Assembly: GCF_039839375.1 (NCBI RefSeq)
Contig: NZ_JBDOQU010000005.1
Span: 1 to 64,000 of the forward strand
Origin: JBDOQU01 sp039839375
GTDB lineage: Bacteria; Pseudomonadota; Alphaproteobacteria; DSM-16000; Inquilinaceae
Direction of reading: 5' to 3'
Length of the DNA stretch: 64,000 nucleotides
Shown here: positions 39,943 to 48,723 of the stretch, piece after piece
Position numbering within the stretch: position 1 is the stretch's first letter
Layout: each line of letters starts with the position of its first letter
The notes under the pieces: generated by a model
What the model saw: only the letters and a program-made list of their open reading frames with translations
Database searches by the model: none
Told to the model about the DNA's origin: nothing
Position numbers and translations under genes: made by a program

Positions 39943-41975
39943 CGCGTCAGGTCCCGCTCCAGCCCGCCGACCTCCGGCTCCCCGCCAAGGCGGAGGCGGT
40001 AGACTTCCGTGTTCTCCAGGACCCGCTGGATGTAGTTCCTTGTCTCCGGGAAGGGCAGGGATTCGATCCAGTCGACGACCTCATAGACGTCCATCGCGCC
40101 GCCCCTTGGGTCTCCCCATGTCGCCATCCAGTCGATCGCCCGGCTTGCGCCCGCATTATAGGCCGCCGCCGAAACGACGTAGGAGCCGCGGAACCTGTCC
40201 AGCAGTTCGACCATATGGGCCGATCCCAACCGGATGTTGTGCGCCGGGTCGTTGGTCAGCATGGCGGTGGAATGGGCAATGCCCAGATCGGACGCTGTGG
40301 CCTGCGCGGTCGCCGGCATGAGCTGCATCAGCCCCAGCGCGCCCGCCCGGCTGACGGCGCGGATATTGAACTCGCTCTCCTGCCGTATCAGCCCGAAGAC
40401 CAGCGCCTCATCGGCTGCCGGATGGATCGCCTCGACCGGCCGAAAGGGGTAGAGCGTCTCCGTCAGCACCAGCCCGTCCCGCGTCGCATCCTTGGCGATG
40501 CGGATCGCCATGTGCTGCCGGTCCAGCTCCAGCGCCAGATGGCCGGCCAGCATATGGCCGATCGGATCGTCGGTGACGCCCGCCAGCCGCCGCAGGAAGG
40601 TATCCGCCAGATCGTCCTCGCCCAGCTGGTCCAGCGCGCGGACGATCCGCACGAACTCCCGCTCTTCAAAATCCGCTGTCGCCTCCGGGGGGACGGCCGG
40701 TTCGGTCGGCAGGGAGACCACCGTCGGCAGCCCCAGTTCTCCCGCCGCCAACTGGCCATAGAAGGTGTTCGTGTATTGGGCCGCCGAACGATACCAGTTC
40801 TCCGCGTCAGCGCCGTTCCCCGCCGCCTCGTGCGCCCGGCCCAGCCAATAGGCTCCGCGCGACAGGCTGATCGGCGTACCGACGATATCGTACATCGTCT
40901 GGAAATGCCCGATCGCGGCCGACGGGTCGCCCAGGAAGCGCAAGGCCAGCCATCCGGCGAACCATTCGGCTTCCGAAACCGGCAGCGGTTCGACCTGCCG
41001 GTGATCGCTCAGCAGTTCGTAGGCGCGCCGATAGTCGCGTTCGTTGAACAGGCGGCGGGCCAGGATATTTCGCTCCGTCCACCACCTTTCCGGTTCGGCG
41101 ATGGTGGCGGGTTGACGGTTCAGGATTTCGATCGCGCCCTCGGTCATGTCGAAATAGCGACGCCAGCGGGCGCGCTCGTAAAGCAGCCCTTCATTATCGG
41201 AGAGCGAAGCCGGCACGGCCTCGATGGCGGCGTCGACGCCGGGCGACCGCTCCGCCAGCCGGATGCGCGCCTCGGCCAGACGCCGCTGCCCCGTGTCGAC
41301 AAGGGGCATCATCTGCCGCGCCTCGGACGAACGGCCCCGCCAGAGCAGGAAATTCAGCCGTTCAAGATGATCGGCCGCGGTGAGGGCCGTGCCGAACCGC
41401 GCGAGCATCCGCGTCTGCTGGCTTTCGGTCAGCGGGATGTCCGTCCAGCGCGACCGGATCAGCTCGACGGCCTCTCCGGTCCGCCCCGTCTGCTCCAGCG
41501 CCGCTGCATAGCGCATCACGCTGTCGAAGGTGAGCGGCGGGTGCCTGTCGAAATAGCCCGTGATTTCCCCGGCCGGCAGGCCGGGCGGCAGCACGTTCTC
41601 CGCCCGCAGCCGCAGCGTTCCGGTTCCCGGCCAGTCCGGATTGGCGTCCAGGAAGGCGACGATCGCCTGGAAAGGCGCGGTCCCATTCGGGCGGGAAAGA
41701 TCCAGCCATTGCAGGACCTTGCCGGGAAGCGATGCTTCCGCGCCGGCGGCCAACTGGCGGGCCCTTGCCCACTCGTCCGCCTCCGCCGCCTGGAAGGCGT
41801 TGCGGTAGAGTTGGACGTCCGACGCGGACAGGGGGCCCTGCGCCCAGGCGGTCGTGGACAGGCACAGGAGAACCAGCGCGGCGACGGCTTCCGTGGCGCG
41901 CTTGGCAAGGGAGATACGAGCGGCTATGGTCGCGGCCTTTCCGAAGAGCCTGATAGGGTTTGCGTCATGTTTCAT
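39939..41975 (-). CDS. Soluble lytic transglycosylase (Slt-type)
   Basis: 678 residues from the ATG at 41973-41975. A signal-like segment (AVAALVLLCLSTTAWAQGP) ends near residue 46; the preceding basic extension is unusually long, so the true start may differ. A helical superhelix (about 50-500) is followed by the SLT domain (about 515-650) with catalytic Glu in GLIRQESEFNIRAVSRAGAL, GLMQLMPATAQ and AYNAGASRAIDWM. It cuts peptidoglycan glycan strands to 1,6-anhydro products. Its 5' end overlaps the divergent dapA start by 9 bp. Confidence 0.9.
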   Translation of the reverse strand: MKHDANPIRLFGKAATIAARISLAKRATEAVAALVLLCLSTTAWAQGPLSASDVQLYRNAFQAAEADEWARARQLAAGAEASLPGKVLQWLDLSRPNGTAPFQAIVAFLDANPDWPGTGTLRLRAENVLPPGLPAGEITGYFDRHPPLTFDSVMRYAAALEQTGRTGEAVELIRSRWTDIPLTESQQTRMLARFGTALTAADHLERLNFLLWRGRSSEARQMMPLVDTGQRRLAEARIRLAERSPGVDAAIEAVPASLSDNEGLLYERARWRRYFDMTEGAIEILNRQPATIAEPERWWTERNILARRLFNERDYRRAYELLSDHRQVEPLPVSEAEWFAGWLALRFLGDPSAAIGHFQTMYDIVGTPISLSRGAYWLGRAHEAAGNGADAENWYRSAAQYTNTFYGQLAAGELGLPTVVSLPTEPAVPPEATADFEEREFVRIVRALDQLGEDDLADTFLRRLAGVTDDPIGHMLAGHLALELDRQHMAIRIAKDATRDGLVLTETLYPFRPVEAIHPAADEALVFGLIRQESEFNIRAVSRAGALGLMQLMPATAQATASDLGIAHSTAMLTNDPAHNIRLGSAHMVELLDRFRGSYVVSAAAYNAGASRAIDWMATWGDPRGGAMDVYEVVDWIESLPFPETRNYIQRVLENTEVYRLRLGGEPEVGGLERDLTR

Positions 41976-42842
41976 GGGTCCTTGGTCGCCCTCATCACGC
42001 CGTTCGACGGCGGTGCGATCGACGAGCGAGGCTTCCAGTCGTTCGTCGAGTGGCAGATCGCGGAAGGTACCGACGGCCTGGTGCCGGTCGGCACGACGGG
42101 GGAATCCCCCACGCTCAGCCATGACGAACACAAACGGGTGATCGATCTCTGCGTCGAGGTCGCGAAGGGTCGCGTGCCCGTGATCGCCGGCGCCGGCTCC
42201 AACTCCACCGCCACGGCGATCGAGTTCACCGACCATGCCCGCAAGGCGGGGGCGGACGCCGCCCTTATCGTCACGCCCTATTACAACAAGCCGACGCAGG
42301 AAGGTCTTTATCAGCACTACAAGGCCATCCATGATGCAGTCGATATCCCCATCATCATCTACAACATTCCGGGGCGCAGCGTCGTCGACATGACCGTCGA
42401 GACGATGGCCCGCCTGGCGAAGCTGCCGAACATCGTGGGCGTCAAGGACGCCACCAACGATCTTGCCCGGCCGCTTCGCACGCGTGTCGAGGTTGGGGCC
42501 GATTTCTGTCAGCTTTCGGGCGAGGACGCCACCGTCACCGGTTTTCTCGCCCAGGGCGGCCATGGCTGCATCTCCGTCACGGCCAATGCCGCTCCGCGCC
42601 TGTGCGCGGAAATGCACGCCGCCTGGTCGCGCGGGGATTTGAAGACGATGGGTGACATCAGGGACAGGCTTGCACCGCTGCACCGTGCGCTATTCCTGGA
42701 AAGCAGCCCGTCGCCGGTGAAGTATGCGGCCAGCCTGCTGGGCAAGTCCGGGCCTGCGGTGCGTGCGCCGCTGGTGGAACTGGGCGCGGCGACGAAAGAC
42801 GCGGTCCGCGACGCGATGGCGCATGCCGGCCTGATCAACTGA
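41967..42842 (+). CDS. dapA: 4-hydroxy-tetrahydrodipicolinate synthase
   Basis: 291 residues. It condenses pyruvate with aspartate semialdehyde in lysine and diaminopimelate synthesis. Schiff-base Lys160 (NIVGVKDATND), Tyr132 (IIIYNIPGRS), the GTTGE motif (42-46) and Arg137 are all present. Start ATG 41967 (MFHGSLVALITPFDGG) fits homologues. smpB follows 3 bp after the stop, so the two are probably one operon. The start lies inside the divergent transglycosylase gene, so its promoter must be within that coding sequence. Confidence 0.96.
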   Translation: MFHGSLVALITPFDGGAIDERGFQSFVEWQIAEGTDGLVPVGTTGESPTLSHDEHKRVIDLCVEVAKGRVPVIAGAGSNSTATAIEFTDHARKAGADAALIVTPYYNKPTQEGLYQHYKAIHDAVDIPIIIYNIPGRSVVDMTVETMARLAKLPNIVGVKDATNDLARPLRTRVEVGADFCQLSGEDATVTGFLAQGGHGCISVTANAAPRLCAEMHAAWSRGDLKTMGDIRDRLAPLHRALFLESSPSPVKYAASLLGKSGPAVRAPLVELGAATKDAVRDAMAHAGLIN

Positions 42843-42845
42843 TCC

Positions 42846-43325
42846 ATGGCTAAACCCCAGCCTCAGGATCCGTCGTCCCGCACGGTGGCGCAGAACCGGC
42901 GGGCGCGCTTTGACTATTTCATCGAGGAAACCCTCGAAGCCGGCATCATGCTTGCCGGCAGTGAGGTGAAGTCGCTGCGCGAGGGCCGCGCCAGCATCGG
43001 AGAAAGCTATGCCGGCGAGATGGCGGGGGAACTGTTCCTGTTCAACGCCTACATTCCCGAATATGGGCCGGCCAACCGCTTCAACCATGAAACCAAGCGG
43101 CCGAGGAAGCTGCTGGTCCATCGCAAGGAACGAAACCGCCTGCTGGGCGCGGTGAAGCGGGAAGGGATCACGCTGGTCCCGCTGTCGCTCTATTTCACCC
43201 GCAAGGGGCTGGCGAAGGTTTCCCTGGGTCTCGCCAAGGGCAAGAAGATGCACGACAAGCGCGAAACCCAGAAACAGCGGGACTGGCAGCGCGAGAAGCA
43301 GCGCCTGCTGAGGGTGAAGGGCTGA
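42846..43325 (+). CDS. smpB: SsrA-binding protein SmpB
   Basis: 159 residues. It carries tmRNA to stalled ribosomes in trans-translation. Beta-barrel with NRRARFDYFIEETLEAGIML, GSEVKSLREGRASIGESYA and RKLLVHRKERNRLLG, and the basic C-terminal tail GKKMHDKRETQKQRDWQREK that mimics an mRNA path. Adjacent to dapA as in many alphaproteobacteria. The tmRNA gene itself is not in the window. Confidence 0.97.
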   Translation: MAKPQPQDPSSRTVAQNRRARFDYFIEETLEAGIMLAGSEVKSLREGRASIGESYAGEMAGELFLFNAYIPEYGPANRFNHETKRPRKLLVHRKERNRLLGAVKREGITLVPLSLYFTRKGLAKVSLGLAKGKKMHDKRETQKQRDWQREKQRLLRVKG

Positions 43326-43331
43326 GGCAGG

Positions 43332-43631
43332 TTAGTCCGTGGTTGCCAGCGCTTCGGCGACCGCCTTCGGATTCTTCGCGATTACCTTGAGATAGGCTCT
43401 TGCCGGCCCTTCTGGCTGCCGTCCCTCCTGTTCCCATTTTCGCAGGGTGTGCAGGCTGATGGCGAACCGTGCGGAGAATGCAGGTTGAGTCAACTTTAGA
43501 CTCTTCCTGATGGCCTTTACGTCGATCTGCTCCGGTAGATGGACGTTGTAGGCTGCTGGATTGGCCTTGCCTTCCGCGATCTCCAGCGCCTCACGCGCTC
43601 CTCGAAGAATGCTTTCGCTGATCTTGGACAT
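43332..43631 (-). CDS. HigA-like helix-turn-helix antitoxin
   Basis: 99 residues, second gene of the operon. The DNA-binding region is VKAIRKSLKLTQPAFSARFA, ISLHTLRKWEQEGRQPEGPA, a Xre/HTH_3-type fold with the LRKWEQ recognition helix. The order toxin-then-antitoxin, with a 19-bp gap, is that of higBA modules. It should repress the promoter at 43996-44024 and neutralise the upstream toxin. Confidence 0.87.
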   Translation of the reverse strand: MSKISESILRGAREALEIAEGKANPAAYNVHLPEQIDVKAIRKSLKLTQPAFSARFAISLHTLRKWEQEGRQPEGPARAYLKVIAKNPKAVAEALATTD

Positions 43632-43650
43632 GGCGTCAGGCTCCTTTCCC

Positions 43651-43989
43651 CTAAGTTTTAGAGAGCGCGGCGACGATCTTCTTCAATTCTTTCTTCGTTG
43701 CCTCATCCAGATCGTCTTGGCGGTTCTTCGCATAAGCCGTGAAGATAAACAGCGGCATATTCCTGTTATGATAGTAATAGATTATCCGCGCGCCGCCGCT
43801 CTTCCCGCGGCCCTTGAGCGCCCACCGAAGCTTGCGAACTCCGCCGGTGCCTCGAATGATGTCGCCCGCTTCCGGATTGGAGGACAGAAAACTCAGCAGC
43901 TCAAAACGAGCCGATTCGTCTAAGATCGCTTTGGCTGCCGATAGAAATTCAGCCGTTTCGACGACGGTGATGCTGCCGGCATCATTCAT
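43651..43989 (-). CDS. HigB/RelE-like toxin
   Basis: 112 residues from the ATG at 43987-43989. RelE-type fold: TVVETAEFLSAAKAILDESA, GDIIRGTGGVRKLRWALKGR, GKSGGARIIYYYHNRNMPLF, IFTAYAKNRQDDLDEATKKE. Family members cut ribosome-bound mRNA. The frame is open to an ATG at 44031, but a promoter with operator lies between the two starts, so the shorter form is preferred. That start has no ribosome-binding site and would be read from a leaderless message. Confidence 0.85.
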   Translation of the reverse strand: MNDAGSITVVETAEFLSAAKAILDESARFELLSFLSSNPEAGDIIRGTGGVRKLRWALKGRGKSGGARIIYYYHNRNMPLFIFTAYAKNRQDDLDEATKKELKKIVAALSKT

Positions 43990-43995
43990 CGCCGG

Positions 43996-44024
43996 TATGT
44001 AGCCCAATGGGTCACAATTTTCAA
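43996..44024 (-). promoter_or_regulatory. Promoter with embedded operator for the higBA-like pair
   Basis: On the minus strand TTGAAA (complement 44019-44024), 17 bp, TACATA (complement 43996-44001). A palindrome TGTgaCCCAtTGGGctACA (complement 43998-44016) fills the spacer and the edge of the -10. The predicted transcription start falls at or next to the toxin ATG. Confidence 0.75.
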
Positions 44025-44680
44025 TCCTCATCCAACCGTCGCCTGACTTCGGCGAAGACGGATTGGAACATCTCCGTCGTCAGCCGGCCGGTGTTCGTGT
44101 TGTAGCGGGAGCAGTGATAGCTATCCGCCAGGAACCGGTCGTCGGGAAGCGCGTGGACGGCGCCGTGCTTGAACGGGTGGGCGACCTGCCTCAGCCCCAG
44201 GGCGGCCACGACGGCCTTATGGGCGACCACGCCCAGCGCGACGATCGCTTTCAGTTCCGTCATTGCCTGAAGTTCCCCCTCCAGGAACTGGCGGCATGTG
44301 CTGACTTCCTTCCCCTTCGGCTTGTTCTCCGGCGGAACGCATCGGACCGCGTTCACGATGCGGCAATCAAGCAGTTTCAGCCCGTCATCCGGCCGCGCCT
44401 TGAACGTCCCCTTGGAGAAGCCGAACCTGTCCAGCGTGGCATAGAGCAGGTCGCCGGCATAGTCGCCGGTGAACGGACGGCCGGTGGCGTTCGCGCCCTT
44501 CAGGCCGGGCGCCAGGCCGACGATGAGCAGGCGGCCGCGCCCCGGTCCGAAACCGGGCACGGGGGCGTTGTGGAAGTCAGGAAACTTCCGGCGGTTCTTC
44601 TCCCGGAACGCCTCCAGCCGCGGGCACAACGGGCAGTCGTGCGACGGCTGGGGCGGCCGGTGCGGGGCCGTCTCCGTCAC
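44021..44680 (-). CDS. Type-5 uracil-DNA glycosylase (UdgB-like)
   Basis: 219 residues. Removes uracil, and in this family also other deaminated purines, from DNA. The N-terminal CPLCPRLEAFREKNRRKFPD and NAVRCVPPENKPKG with STCRQF supply four cysteines for a 4Fe-4S cluster. Motif GLAPGLKGANATGRPFTGD and the late HCSRYNTNTGRLT are those of family 5. It overlaps the upstream NYN-domain gene by 4 nt and is co-transcribed from its promoter. Its end overlaps the toxin's promoter region. Confidence 0.9.
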   Translation of the reverse strand: MTETAPHRPPQPSHDCPLCPRLEAFREKNRRKFPDFHNAPVPGFGPGRGRLLIVGLAPGLKGANATGRPFTGDYAGDLLYATLDRFGFSKGTFKARPDDGLKLLDCRIVNAVRCVPPENKPKGKEVSTCRQFLEGELQAMTELKAIVALGVVAHKAVVAALGLRQVAHPFKHGAVHALPDDRFLADSYHCSRYNTNTGRLTTEMFQSVFAEVRRRLDED

Positions 44681-45303
44681 GCGGTCCGGGAATAGCCTGC
44701 GGCCGGTGCCTCGGCCTCTTCGCCTTCCTCGACACCGTCGTCATCATCGGCCGCCGCTGCCGCCCGCTGCGGCGGGGCGCTGCGCTGGATGTGCGGGGCC
44801 AGATCGTAGAGTTCGAGGAAATTGTCGGCCTGGCGACGAAGTTCGTCGGCGATCATCGGCGGCTGGCTCTTGACTGTCGACACGACGGTCACGCGGACGC
44901 CCTTGCGCTGGATCGCCTCGACCAGCCGGCGGAAATCGCCGTCGCCGGAGAACAGCAGGATGTGATCCACCTTCTCCGCCATCTCCAGCGCATCGATCGC
45001 CAGGTCGATGTCGACGCTGCCCTTGGACCGCCTCCGGCCCTGGCCGTCGGTGAATTCCTTCACCGGCTTGGTGACCATGCTGTAGCCGTTATAATCCAGC
45101 CAGTCGATCAGCGGTCGGATGGGGGAATATTCCTGATCCTCCACCAGCGTGGTGTAGTAGAAGGCGCGGATCATCCGCCCCTTCTTGGCGAACAGGTCGA
45201 GAAGCCTTTTGTAATCGATGTCGAAAGCGAGGCCGCGGGCCGCGGAATAAAGGTTTGCGCCGTCGATGAAGAGAGCCAATCGCTCTTCTTTATAGAAAAT
45301 CAT
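44677..45303 (-). CDS. NYN-domain (LabA/DUF88-like) protein
   Basis: 208 residues. The NYN fold is a PIN-like nuclease: RLALFIDGANLYSAARGLAF, KGSVDIDLAIDALEMAEKVD and LLFSGDGDFRRLVEAIQRKG carry the acidic metal-binding residues. The C-terminal 30 residues are Ala/Glu/Asp-rich and probably disordered. Two ATGs stand in tandem (45301-45306); AAGGAAG abuts them, so the second is slightly favoured. A good promoter lies just upstream. The family is thought to act on RNA; the target here is unknown. Confidence 0.87.
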   Translation of the reverse strand: MIFYKEERLALFIDGANLYSAARGLAFDIDYKRLLDLFAKKGRMIRAFYYTTLVEDQEYSPIRPLIDWLDYNGYSMVTKPVKEFTDGQGRRRSKGSVDIDLAIDALEMAEKVDHILLFSGDGDFRRLVEAIQRKGVRVTVVSTVKSQPPMIADELRRQADNFLELYDLAPHIQRSAPPQRAAAAADDDDGVEEGEEAEAPAAGYSRTA

Positions 45304-45317
45304 CATCTTCCTTATTC

Positions 45318-45346
45318 GAATTAAGAGAAAAGGGCTATTCTGACAA
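45318..45346 (-). promoter_or_regulatory. Predicted sigma-70-type promoter for the NYN-UDG operon
   Basis: TTGTCA (complement 45341-45346), 17 bp, TAATTC (complement 45318-45323). The transcription start would fall about 5 nt before the ATG pair, giving a very short leader. Confidence 0.5.
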
Positions 45347-45454
45347 CGGTTCATGGGCGTAATCGGTTGCCCGCATGCCGTCAACGTCTTCTTAACCGAA
45401 CCTGATTTCTCTCGGTCGTCCGCGCCGCCGTCATCGGCCGGAGCGAGGCTGTCC

Positions 45455-45483
45455 TTGCGATTCTCCGGCTGGAACATTATATG
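45455..45483 (+). promoter_or_regulatory. Predicted sigma-70-type promoter for rpoZ
   Basis: TTGCGA (45455-45460), 17 bp, TATATG (45478-45483). It lies 34 bp before the rpoZ ATG in a 215-bp divergent gap. Confidence 0.55.
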
Positions 45484-45517
45484 TGCCGGCCAATCCCCAA
45501 TTTCCGGAGTTTCATTT

Positions 45518-45964
45518 ATGGCCCGCGTAACGGTCGAAGACTGCGTTCTCAAGGTTCCGAACCGCTTCGAACTGGTCATGATGGCGGCCCAGCGCGCGCG
45601 CGACATCTCCGCCGGCGCCCCGCTGACCGTCGAGAAGGACAACGACAAGAACCCGGTGATCGCGCTGCGGGAAATCGCCGATGAGACGGTGACGCTGGAA
45701 AGCCTCCGCGAGGCGCTGATCAAGGAGCGCCAGAAGATTCCCGAAGCCGACGACGCCGATGACGAAATTATCGAGCTGATGGCCGGCGAGGAAGAGTACA
45801 TGGCCCAGGCCACCGCCCAGCATGTCGAGGCCTCTCAGGATGACGAGCAGGTCGAAGAGGCGGTCGAGGAGGACATCCTGGAGGGCGACGAGCCGCAGAA
45901 TCTGGACGACGTGCCTGATCAGGTCGACGCCCCGTTCACCAGCGGGGACGACGACAACAAATAG
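45518..45964 (+). CDS. rpoZ: RNA polymerase omega subunit
   Basis: 148 residues. The conserved core is MARVTVEDCVLKVPNRFELV, MMAAQRARDISAGA and NPVIALREIADETV. It helps assemble beta-prime into RNA polymerase and contributes to the ppGpp site. The C-terminal 80 residues are an acidic low-complexity tail (Glu/Asp-rich), longer than in E. coli but common in alphaproteobacteria. CGGAG lies 10 bases before the ATG. It precedes the ppGpp synthetase gene by 103 bp, the usual order. Confidence 0.96.
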   Translation: MARVTVEDCVLKVPNRFELVMMAAQRARDISAGAPLTVEKDNDKNPVIALREIADETVTLESLREALIKERQKIPEADDADDEIIELMAGEEEYMAQATAQHVEASQDDEQVEEAVEEDILEGDEPQNLDDVPDQVDAPFTSGDDDNK

Positions 45965-46067
45965 TCGTCCCCGCTGTCCTGGTGCGCCGCGACATCGTGC
46001 TGATTGGTGCCGACCGCCCGACGTGGTTAGATGGGGAACGTGCGTCTAACGCGGTGGTGCCGGCAGA

Positions 46068-48227
46068 ATGATCCGCCAGTATGAACTGGTCGAGAAAGTC
46101 AAATCCTATGATCCGGATGCGGACGAGGATCTGATCAACCGCGCCTATGTGTTTTCTATGAAGGTCCACGGCGCCCAGCGGCGGGCGTCAGGCGACCCCT
46201 ACTTCCTTCACCCGCTGGAGGTCGCCGGGCTCCTCGCGGACATGAAGCTCGACACCGGCTCGATCGTGACCGGCCTTCTCCACGATACGGTGGAGGACAC
46301 GGTCGCCACGATCGACGAGATCGACAAGCAGTTCGGATCGGAGATACGGCAGCTTGTCGACGGCGTCACCAAGCTGTCCAAGCTGGAACTTCAGGATTCC
46401 CAGGCCAAGCAGGCGGAGAATTTCCGCAAGCTGGTGCTCGCGATGTCGAAGGACATCCGCGTCCTGCTGGTGAAGCTGTGCGACCGGCTGCACAACATGC
46501 GCACGCTGGACGCCATCGCCAGCCCGGAGAAGCGCCGCCGCATCGCGCGGGAGACGATCGAGATCTATGCGCCGCTGGCCGAGCGCATCGGCATGCATGA
46601 GATGAAGGACGAGTTGGAGGATCTGGCGTTCGCCCAGCTCAATCCCGACGCTCGGGACAGCATCGTGCTGCGGCTCCAGGAACTGCGCCAGGAAGACAGC
46701 AGCCTGATCGACGACGTCATCCGGGAGGTCGTCGCGGCGCTGAAAGAGGGCGGGGTCGATGCTGCGGTGCTGGGCCGGGAGAAGCGGCCCTATTCCATCT
46801 GGCGGAAGATGCAGCGCAAGAACGTGGCGTTCGAACAGCTGTTCGACATCATGGCCTTCCGCATCATGGTGGAGGACAAGCGCACATGCTATCAGGCGCT
46901 GGGCGTGCTGCACGACCGCTACCAGTCGCTGCCGGGCCGCTTCAAAGATTACATCTCCACGCCCAAGCCGAACGGCTACCAATCCCTGCATACGGCGGTC
47001 ATCGGGCCGCTGCGCCAGCGGATCGAAATCCAGATCCGGACGGCCGAGATGCAGGAGGTGGCGGAACTGGGCGTTGCCGCCCACTGGACCTACAAGCAGG
47101 GCGCGGCGGGCGAAGCCGACCGGCCGAAATACCGCTGGCTGCAGGAGCTTCTGGAGATTCTGGAGCATGCGCAGAAGCCCGAGGAGTTCCTGGAACACAC
47201 CAAGATGGAGTTGTTCCAGGACCAGGTGTTCTGCTTCACCCCGAAGGGGATGCTGATCGCGCTGCCGCACGGCGCGACGCCGGTCGACTTCGCCTACGCC
47301 GTCCATTCTGAGGTCGGGGACACCTGCGTCGGCGCGAAGGTGAACGGCCGTCTGGTCACGTTGCGCCATGTCCTGTCGAATGGCGACCAGGTCGACATCA
47401 TCACGTCGAAGACCTCCCGCCCGTCCCCGGAATGGGAGCGGTTCGCCGCCACCGGCAAGGCGCGGGCGCGCATCCGCAAGTTCGTCCGCCAGCAGCAGCG
47501 CACCGAATATGCCGAGCTTGGCCGGGCGATGCTGCAGAAGCTGTTCCGCCAGGAAGGCTACGATTTCACCGAGAAGGCGATCGACGGCGTCCTGAAGATC
47601 TTCAAGGCCCAGCATGTCGACGACATCTACGCCAATGTCGGCGCCGGGCTGACGCCGTCCCGCGATGTCTTCAACGCTGTCTTCCCCGGCCACAAGGCCG
47701 CGGCCCAGCGCGCGGACGCCAATGTCGTGCCGATCGGCCGGGCGCGCCGCAGCCAGGGTAAGACGAAGGACCAGCCGGTCCCCATCCGGGGGCTGATCCC
47801 CGGCATGGCGGTGCATTACGCCCGCTGCTGCCATCCGATCCCGGGCGACCGGATCGTCGGCATCGTGACCACCGGCAAGGGCGTGACGATCCACACGATC
47901 GACTGCGAGACGCTGGAAAGCTTCTACGACACGCCCGAACGGTGGGTCGATGTAAGCTGGGATTCCTCCGGCGAACCGGCGGAGGATCATGTCGGCCGCA
48001 TCCATGCCGTCATCGCGAACGAACCCGGCAGCCTCGGCACCCTGTCGACCGTGATCGGCAAGAATGGCGGCAACATCACCAATCTGAAGATCACCTCCCG
48101 GTCGACCGATTTCTTCGAGATGCTGATCGACATCGACGTGTCGGACCTGAAGCACCTCAACAACATCGTCGCGGCCCTTCGGGCGACGCCCATCATCAGC
48201 GCGGTCGAACGCGCCCGCAGCGGCTGA
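46068..48227 (+). CDS. spoT: Bifunctional (p)ppGpp synthetase/hydrolase (Rsh)
   Basis: 719 residues, the single Rsh of alphaproteobacteria. HD hydrolase domain (about 45-150) with FLHPLEVAGLLADMKL and GLLHDTVEDT. Synthetase domain (about 230-345) with KRPYSIWRKMQRKN, FDIMAFRIMVEDKRTC and PKPNGYQSLHTAVIGP. TGS domain (about 385-445) with VFCFTPKGMLIALPHGATPV. C-terminal ACT domain with GSLGTLSTVIGKNGGNITNL. Both catalytic centres look intact. It follows rpoZ and precedes acpS by 10 bp. Confidence 0.96.
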   Translation: MIRQYELVEKVKSYDPDADEDLINRAYVFSMKVHGAQRRASGDPYFLHPLEVAGLLADMKLDTGSIVTGLLHDTVEDTVATIDEIDKQFGSEIRQLVDGVTKLSKLELQDSQAKQAENFRKLVLAMSKDIRVLLVKLCDRLHNMRTLDAIASPEKRRRIARETIEIYAPLAERIGMHEMKDELEDLAFAQLNPDARDSIVLRLQELRQEDSSLIDDVIREVVAALKEGGVDAAVLGREKRPYSIWRKMQRKNVAFEQLFDIMAFRIMVEDKRTCYQALGVLHDRYQSLPGRFKDYISTPKPNGYQSLHTAVIGPLRQRIEIQIRTAEMQEVAELGVAAHWTYKQGAAGEADRPKYRWLQELLEILEHAQKPEEFLEHTKMELFQDQVFCFTPKGMLIALPHGATPVDFAYAVHSEVGDTCVGAKVNGRLVTLRHVLSNGDQVDIITSKTSRPSPEWERFAATGKARARIRKFVRQQQRTEYAELGRAMLQKLFRQEGYDFTEKAIDGVLKIFKAQHVDDIYANVGAGLTPSRDVFNAVFPGHKAAAQRADANVVPIGRARRSQGKTKDQPVPIRGLIPGMAVHYARCCHPIPGDRIVGIVTTGKGVTIHTIDCETLESFYDTPERWVDVSWDSSGEPAEDHVGRIHAVIANEPGSLGTLSTVIGKNGGNITNLKITSRSTDFFEMLIDIDVSDLKHLNNIVAALRATPIISAVERARSG

Positions 48228-48237
48228 TCATCCGCCC

Positions 48238-48645
48238 ATGATCCTTGGCATCGGCAACGACATCATCGACATCCGCCGCGTCGAGCGGACGCTGGAACGG
48301 TATGGCGACCGCTTCACCGGGCGCGTCTTCACGGAGGTGGAGCGCGCCAAGTCCGATCGGCGGCGGCTCCGCGCGGCCAGCTACGCCAAGCGGTTCGCGG
48401 CCAAGGAAGCCTGCGCCAAGGCGCTGGGGACGGGCATGTCCCAGGGCGTCTTCTGGCGGGATATGGGGGTCGTCAATCTGCCGAGCGGCCAGCCGACCTT
48501 CAGGCTGACCAACGGCGCGCTCGCCCGCCTGCACGCCATGACCCCGCCGGGGATGGTGGCGGCGATCCATCTGACGATCACCGATGATTTTCCCAACGCG
48601 CAGGCCATCGTCATCATCTCCGCTCTGCCGGTAAGGCCGATATGA
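48238..48645 (+). CDS. acpS: Holo-[acyl-carrier-protein] synthase
   Basis: 135 residues. Transfers phosphopantetheine from CoA to acyl carrier protein. The two signatures are present: MILGIGNDIIDIRRVERTLE at the N-terminus and SYAKRFAAKEACAKALGTG (Mg and CoA site). In many alphaproteobacteria pdxJ lies between rsh and acpS; here only 10 bp separate them and pdxJ is absent. Confidence 0.95.
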   Translation: MILGIGNDIIDIRRVERTLERYGDRFTGRVFTEVERAKSDRRRLRAASYAKRFAAKEACAKALGTGMSQGVFWRDMGVVNLPSGQPTFRLTNGALARLHAMTPPGMVAAIHLTITDDFPNAQAIVIISALPVRPI

Positions 48646-48723
48646 CGGCACGTCGCGACGATCCGTGCTATTGCTCGGGTTGATTTGAGGGGCCTGACGG
48701 CCGATACAGGGGCGCTTTGACCG

